A stretch of 9,030 nucleotides of DNA from JBKPCD01 sp046727175 (GTDB taxonomy: Bacteria > Acidobacteriota > Vicinamibacteria > Vicinamibacterales > 2-12-FULL-66-21). The stretch covers positions 1-9,030 of the forward strand of contig JBKPCD010000207.1 in assembly GCA_046727175.1 (NCBI GenBank), given 5' to 3'. Shown here piece after piece: positions 6,657 through 9,030 of this stretch. A model generated the notes under the pieces. That model saw only the letters and a program-made list of their open reading frames with translations, was not told where the DNA came from and searched no databases. The stretch's first letter is position 1; the number at the start of each line of letters is the position of its first letter. A program made the position numbers and the translations under genes.

Positions 6657-7558
6657 GCGAGGGAACGATCCTGTTCGGGGGCAGCGGGTTCCTCGGGCCG
6701 TACATCCTCGCGCGGGATCCGACGATCATCTCGGTCGGGCGACGGCCGCCGCCGACGTCCAATCCGCATATCCACATCGATTCGCTGAGCGACCTGCGAG
6801 CGCTGCGCGACGTCGCGTTCGACAAGGTCGTCTACATCATCGGGAACACCGACCATCACAGGCTCGAGGAGCGCGTGATCCCGCGTGGCGAGCCGACGGC
6901 GTTCGACTACCACGTCGTTCCGCTGCTGCAGACACTGGAGCAGCTCAAGGAGCGTCCGCTCCGAAAGCTCATTCACTTTTCGACGGTTCTCATCTACAAC
7001 GAGAAGCGGATCACGCTCCCAGTTTCAGAGCACGCGCCGATCGACCCGTACCGCAACCGTTACGTGTTGAGCAAATACCTGGCGGAAGAGGCGCTGAAGT
7101 TCTACGCGCAGTGGATCCCGATTGTCAGCGTCCGGCTCGCGAATCTGTACGGGCCGACACCCTTGACCCGGTACGATCTGATTCACGTCGTCAGCCGGAA
7201 GCTCGCGCAAGAGGGTCGCGCGGAGGTATGGAGCATGCGGCCCTCACGCGATTTCATCTACGTCGACGATGCGGCGCGAGCCGTCCTCGAGCTGCTCCAC
7301 AGCGACTTCACTGGCACGATCAACCTAGGTTCGGGAACGATGACTCCCGTCCGCCGGGTGCTCGAAATCCTGGCCGAGCTGAGCGGCGGGACGATCGTGG
7401 ACCTCGACCGGCCGGTTTCGGGACCGGAGAAATTTCAAGTCGATATGACGACGATCACCCGCGTCACGAGTTGGCGGCCCGAGACATCGATCGAGGAAGG
7501 GGTTCGGCGCACCTACGACTTCACGAAGCGCCTCGTGGGCGAAGCGGCGACCCGCTGA
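6653..7558 (+). CDS. NAD(P)-dependent sugar-nucleotide epimerase/dehydratase (extended SDR)
   Basis: A 301-residue extended short-chain dehydrogenase, a normal length for sugar-nucleotide epimerases and reductases. The dinucleotide-binding GGSGFLG lies at residues 9-15, the catalytic YxxxK is Y137-VLS-K141, and the Ser/Thr partner is S110/T111 in HFSTVLIYNEK. RLANLYGP (161-168) and RDFIYVDDAARAV (199-211) are standard family signatures. Two oddities: the first helix after the glycine loop is short (PYILARDP), and strand 2 ends in VGRR rather than an acidic residue, which favours NADP(H) over NAD(H). GTG 6653 is the chosen start because it overlaps the upstream TGA as GTGA and places the glycine motif normally; an in-frame ATG at 6608 would add 15 residues ahead of the first strand. 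A GAGGA at 6636-6640 may help initiation. The exact reaction (epimerase, 4-reductase or dehydratase) is unresolved. Confidence 0.9.
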   Translation: MSEGTILFGGSGFLGPYILARDPTIISVGRRPPPTSNPHIHIDSLSDLRALRDVAFDKVVYIIGNTDHHRLEERVIPRGEPTAFDYHVVPLLQTLEQLKERPLRKLIHFSTVLIYNEKRITLPVSEHAPIDPYRNRYVLSKYLAEEALKFYAQWIPIVSVRLANLYGPTPLTRYDLIHVVSRKLAQEGRAEVWSMRPSRDFIYVDDAARAVLELLHSDFTGTINLGSGTMTPVRRVLEILAELSGGTIVDLDRPVSGPEKFQVDMTTITRVTSWRPETSIEEGVRRTYDFTKRLVGEAATR

Positions 7559-7635
7559 GAGCAAGGTGAGAGGCCGTCGAGCAGGTCCCCATGAAATGCC
7601 TGCCGCTGCGATATCATCGTTGGCTCACAATCAGC

Positions 7636-7639
7636 AGGA
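7636..7639 (+). promoter_or_regulatory. Ribosome binding site for the DegT-family gene
   Basis: AGGA lies six bases ahead of the ATG at 7646, good Shine-Dalgarno spacing. It supports that start over an ATG at 7591, which is in another frame. Unlike its neighbours, this gene does not overlap the one before it, so it needs its own initiation signal. Confidence 0.5.
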
Positions 7640-7645
7640 CCTTCA

Positions 7646-8887
7646 ATGACGGAATCGGTGAAGAACAATCTCGCGTCCACGGCAACAGCCGCAGTCGGCC
7701 GCAAGCAGATTGGCGTGGGCGGCTTCCGCATCAGCGACCGCGCGAAGCAACTCGTGCTGGAGGTCCTCGACAGCAACCGCCTCAATGCGGGCCCGATGAT
7801 GACGAGATTCGAGTCGTCGATGGCCGCGCTGCACGAGCGGGCGCTCGGTCTCATGTGCAACAGCGGCACGAGCGCACTGCAGATCGCCCTCGCGGCGCTC
7901 AAGGAGGTGGACGGCTGGCAGGATGGCGACGAAGTCCTGGTGCCCGCGCTGACGTTCGTCGCGACTTCGAACGTGGTGTTGTTCAACAATCTGAAGCCGG
8001 TTTTCGTCGACGTTCATCCCCGATACTTCACGGTGGACCCGTCGCAGATCGCGTCACGAATCACGTCCCGCACGCGAGCGATCGTGCCGGTCCACGTCGC
8101 CGGCCTGCCGTGCGATATGGATCCGATTCTCGAGATCGCACGAAAACACAACTTGCGCGTCGTCGAGGACTCGTGCGAGGCGATGTTCGTCAAATACCGG
8201 GGACGGCCAGTGGGATCGTTCGGCGACATGGCCTGCTTCTCGACCTACGCCGCTCACCTGATCACGACCGGCGTGGGCGGGCTGGCGCTGACCGACGATC
8301 CGATCTGCTACGAGCTGATGAAGAGCGTGATGAATCACGGCCGAGACCCGATCTACACACGGATGGATGACGATCAGTCAGCGGTCGGGAGCGAGCTGTT
8401 TCGGATCGCCAACGGACGTTTTTCCTTCATCCGTCTCGGTCACAGCTTCAGGTGCACTGAGATGGAAGCGGCGCTCGGCATCGCGCAGCTCGAAGAGCGC
8501 GAGGCGATGTGGTTGCGGCGATCCCAGATTGCCCACCGGCTGACAGACGGGCTCGCCGGGCTCTCGAACTATCTGCAGCTCCCGGCCGTGCCGGAGGAGT
8601 CGGAGCACGCCTACATGATGTATCCAATGGTGCTGCGCGATCCGCAGATCAGACGCGCCCAGCTGATCGAGTACCTCGAGACCCACGGGATCGAGACACG
8701 TTATCTGTTGCCGCTCATCAACCAACCGATCTACCGGAAGATGTTCGGGAACCTCGCTGCCGAGTATCCGGTCGCGGCGCGGCTGAACGAAACCGCGTTC
8801 TACGTCGGCTGCCATCCCGACATGACCGACGACGACGTCGAACACGTCATCGAGCGCCTTCATACATTCTTCACGCCGGTGCGATGA
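7646..8887 (+). CDS. DegT/DnrJ/EryC1/StrS-fold PLP enzyme with His at the Lys position; probable sugar 3-dehydratase (ColD/RfbH type)
   Basis: A 413-residue fold-type I PLP enzyme of the sugar aminotransferase family. Signatures: phosphate-binding CNSGTSAL (71-78), VPALTFVATSN (99-109), HVAGLPCDMDPI (150-161), the cofactor Asp in VVEDSCEA (D175), SFRCTEMEAALGIAQL (267-282) and C-terminal GIETR (348-352) plus FYVGCHPDMTDDDVEHVI (385-402). In ordinary members the internal-aldimine lysine lies in 'FSFYPTKNLTTGEGG'. Here the aligned stretch is FSTYAAHLITTGVGG, with H204 in place of that Lys and V210 in place of the Glu. His at this position is the hallmark of ColD (GDP-4-keto-6-deoxymannose 3-dehydratase) and E1/RfbH, which remove the C-3 hydroxyl. 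The cysteines (71, 156, 177, 197, 221, 270, 389) do not fit the E1 iron-sulfur spacing, so a ColD-like enzyme is the better guess. Inference: C-3 deoxygenation of a 4-keto-6-deoxy nucleotide sugar. The stop overlaps the next gene's ATG (ATGA). Confidence 0.92.
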   Translation: MTESVKNNLASTATAAVGRKQIGVGGFRISDRAKQLVLEVLDSNRLNAGPMMTRFESSMAALHERALGLMCNSGTSALQIALAALKEVDGWQDGDEVLVPALTFVATSNVVLFNNLKPVFVDVHPRYFTVDPSQIASRITSRTRAIVPVHVAGLPCDMDPILEIARKHNLRVVEDSCEAMFVKYRGRPVGSFGDMACFSTYAAHLITTGVGGLALTDDPICYELMKSVMNHGRDPIYTRMDDDQSAVGSELFRIANGRFSFIRLGHSFRCTEMEAALGIAQLEEREAMWLRRSQIAHRLTDGLAGLSNYLQLPAVPEESEHAYMMYPMVLRDPQIRRAQLIEYLETHGIETRYLLPLINQPIYRKMFGNLAAEYPVAARLNETAFYVGCHPDMTDDDVEHVIERLHTFFTPVR

Positions 8888-9030
8888 GCGAGACGTCGTC
8901 GTTTTCGTCGCGGAGCCGCGGACTTCCGGGTCGTGGTCGCGAGCAGCCGCCGCGCCGCGTCACGTGTCAGATCTGCGGAAGCGGCACGGTACCTGGCCTG
9001 GACGTGGGGCCTCAGCCCGTAGGCGATCTC
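8884..9030 (+). CDS. SAM-dependent methyltransferase with N-terminal zinc-binding domain (3' end outside window)
   Basis: The ATG overlaps the preceding stop (ATGA), and the frame stays open for 49 codons to the right edge. After a Ser/Arg/Gly/Pro-rich lead of about 27 residues comes VTCQICGSGTVPGLDVGPQPVGDL, with C28-x2-C31 and the LDVGPQPV phrase. This matches the start of the putative zinc-binding domain (Pfam PF08421, Methyltransf_13) found before the SAM-binding domain in TylC3/NovU-like sugar C-methyltransferases and relatives. Overlap with a probable deoxysugar enzyme supports a nucleotide-sugar substrate. The catalytic domain is not in the window, so the methylated atom cannot be judged. 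Confidence 0.75.
   Translation, partial: MSETSSFSSRSRGLPGRGREQPPRRVTCQICGSGTVPGLDVGPQPVGDL

Noticed and set aside
7581..7603. GCAGG...CCTGC inverted repeat in the 87-base gap before the DegT-family gene
   Set aside because: Only five pairs with a 13-base loop and no T-tract; too weak for a terminator.
7612..7617. TATCAT as a -10 element before the DegT-family gene
   Set aside because: Five of six consensus matches, but no -35-like hexamer at 16-18 bases and no extended -10; a promoter here is possible but not supported.
7591..8370. + strand frame starting at ATG 7591
   Set aside because: Runs in a different frame through the DegT-family gene; it has an Arg-rich low-complexity product, and the Shine-Dalgarno at 7636-7639 serves ATG 7646.

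Overview
This window is a 9 kb piece of a surface-polysaccharide (exopolysaccharide, capsule or O-antigen type) biosynthesis locus. All genes are on the + strand. The DNA is clearly GC-rich, with strong G/C third-position bias, several GTG starts and 1- to 4-base gene overlaps. Together with the protein styles this suggests a GC-rich soil or environmental bacterium. Gemmatimonadota or Acidobacteriota would fit, but the sequence alone does not settle the phylum. No rRNA, tRNA, mobile element or CRISPR array is visible.

Layout. (1) Positions 3-2474: the 3' part of a large polytopic membrane protein. It resembles GT-C or YfhO-type glycosyltransferases and carries a C-terminal extracytoplasmic domain that I recognise as the ILEI/FAM3 ('GG') fold. 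(2) 2474-4006: a UDP-galactopyranose-mutase-like FAD enzyme, overlapping gene 1 by one base. (3) 4050-5402: a Wzx-type polysaccharide flippase. (4) 5403-5543: the longest intergenic gap, with a possible 3' hairpin and a convincing -10 element placed so close to the next ATG that the transcript could be leaderless. (5) 5544-6656: a GT4-family glycosyltransferase. (6) 6653-7558: an NAD(P)-dependent sugar-nucleotide epimerase/dehydratase (extended SDR), overlapping gene 5 by 4 bases. (7) 7646-8887: a DegT/DnrJ/EryC1/StrS-fold PLP enzyme whose catalytic lysine position is occupied by histidine, as in the 3-dehydratases ColD and RfbH/E1. (8) 8884-9030: the N-terminus of a methyltransferase with a Cys-x2-Cys zinc-binding domain, running off the window.

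How they fit together. Genes 6-8 look like a modified-sugar module: an SDR enzyme, a probable C-3 deoxygenase and a sugar methyltransferase making an unusual deoxy or branched sugar nucleotide. Gene 5 would add a sugar to the lipid-linked repeat unit, gene 3 would flip that unit across the membrane, and gene 1 would act on or bind the glycan at the extracytoplasmic face. Gene 2 may make a furanose or otherwise altered sugar. The two most notable points are the Lys-to-His change in gene 7 and the ILEI/FAM3-like domain on gene 1.
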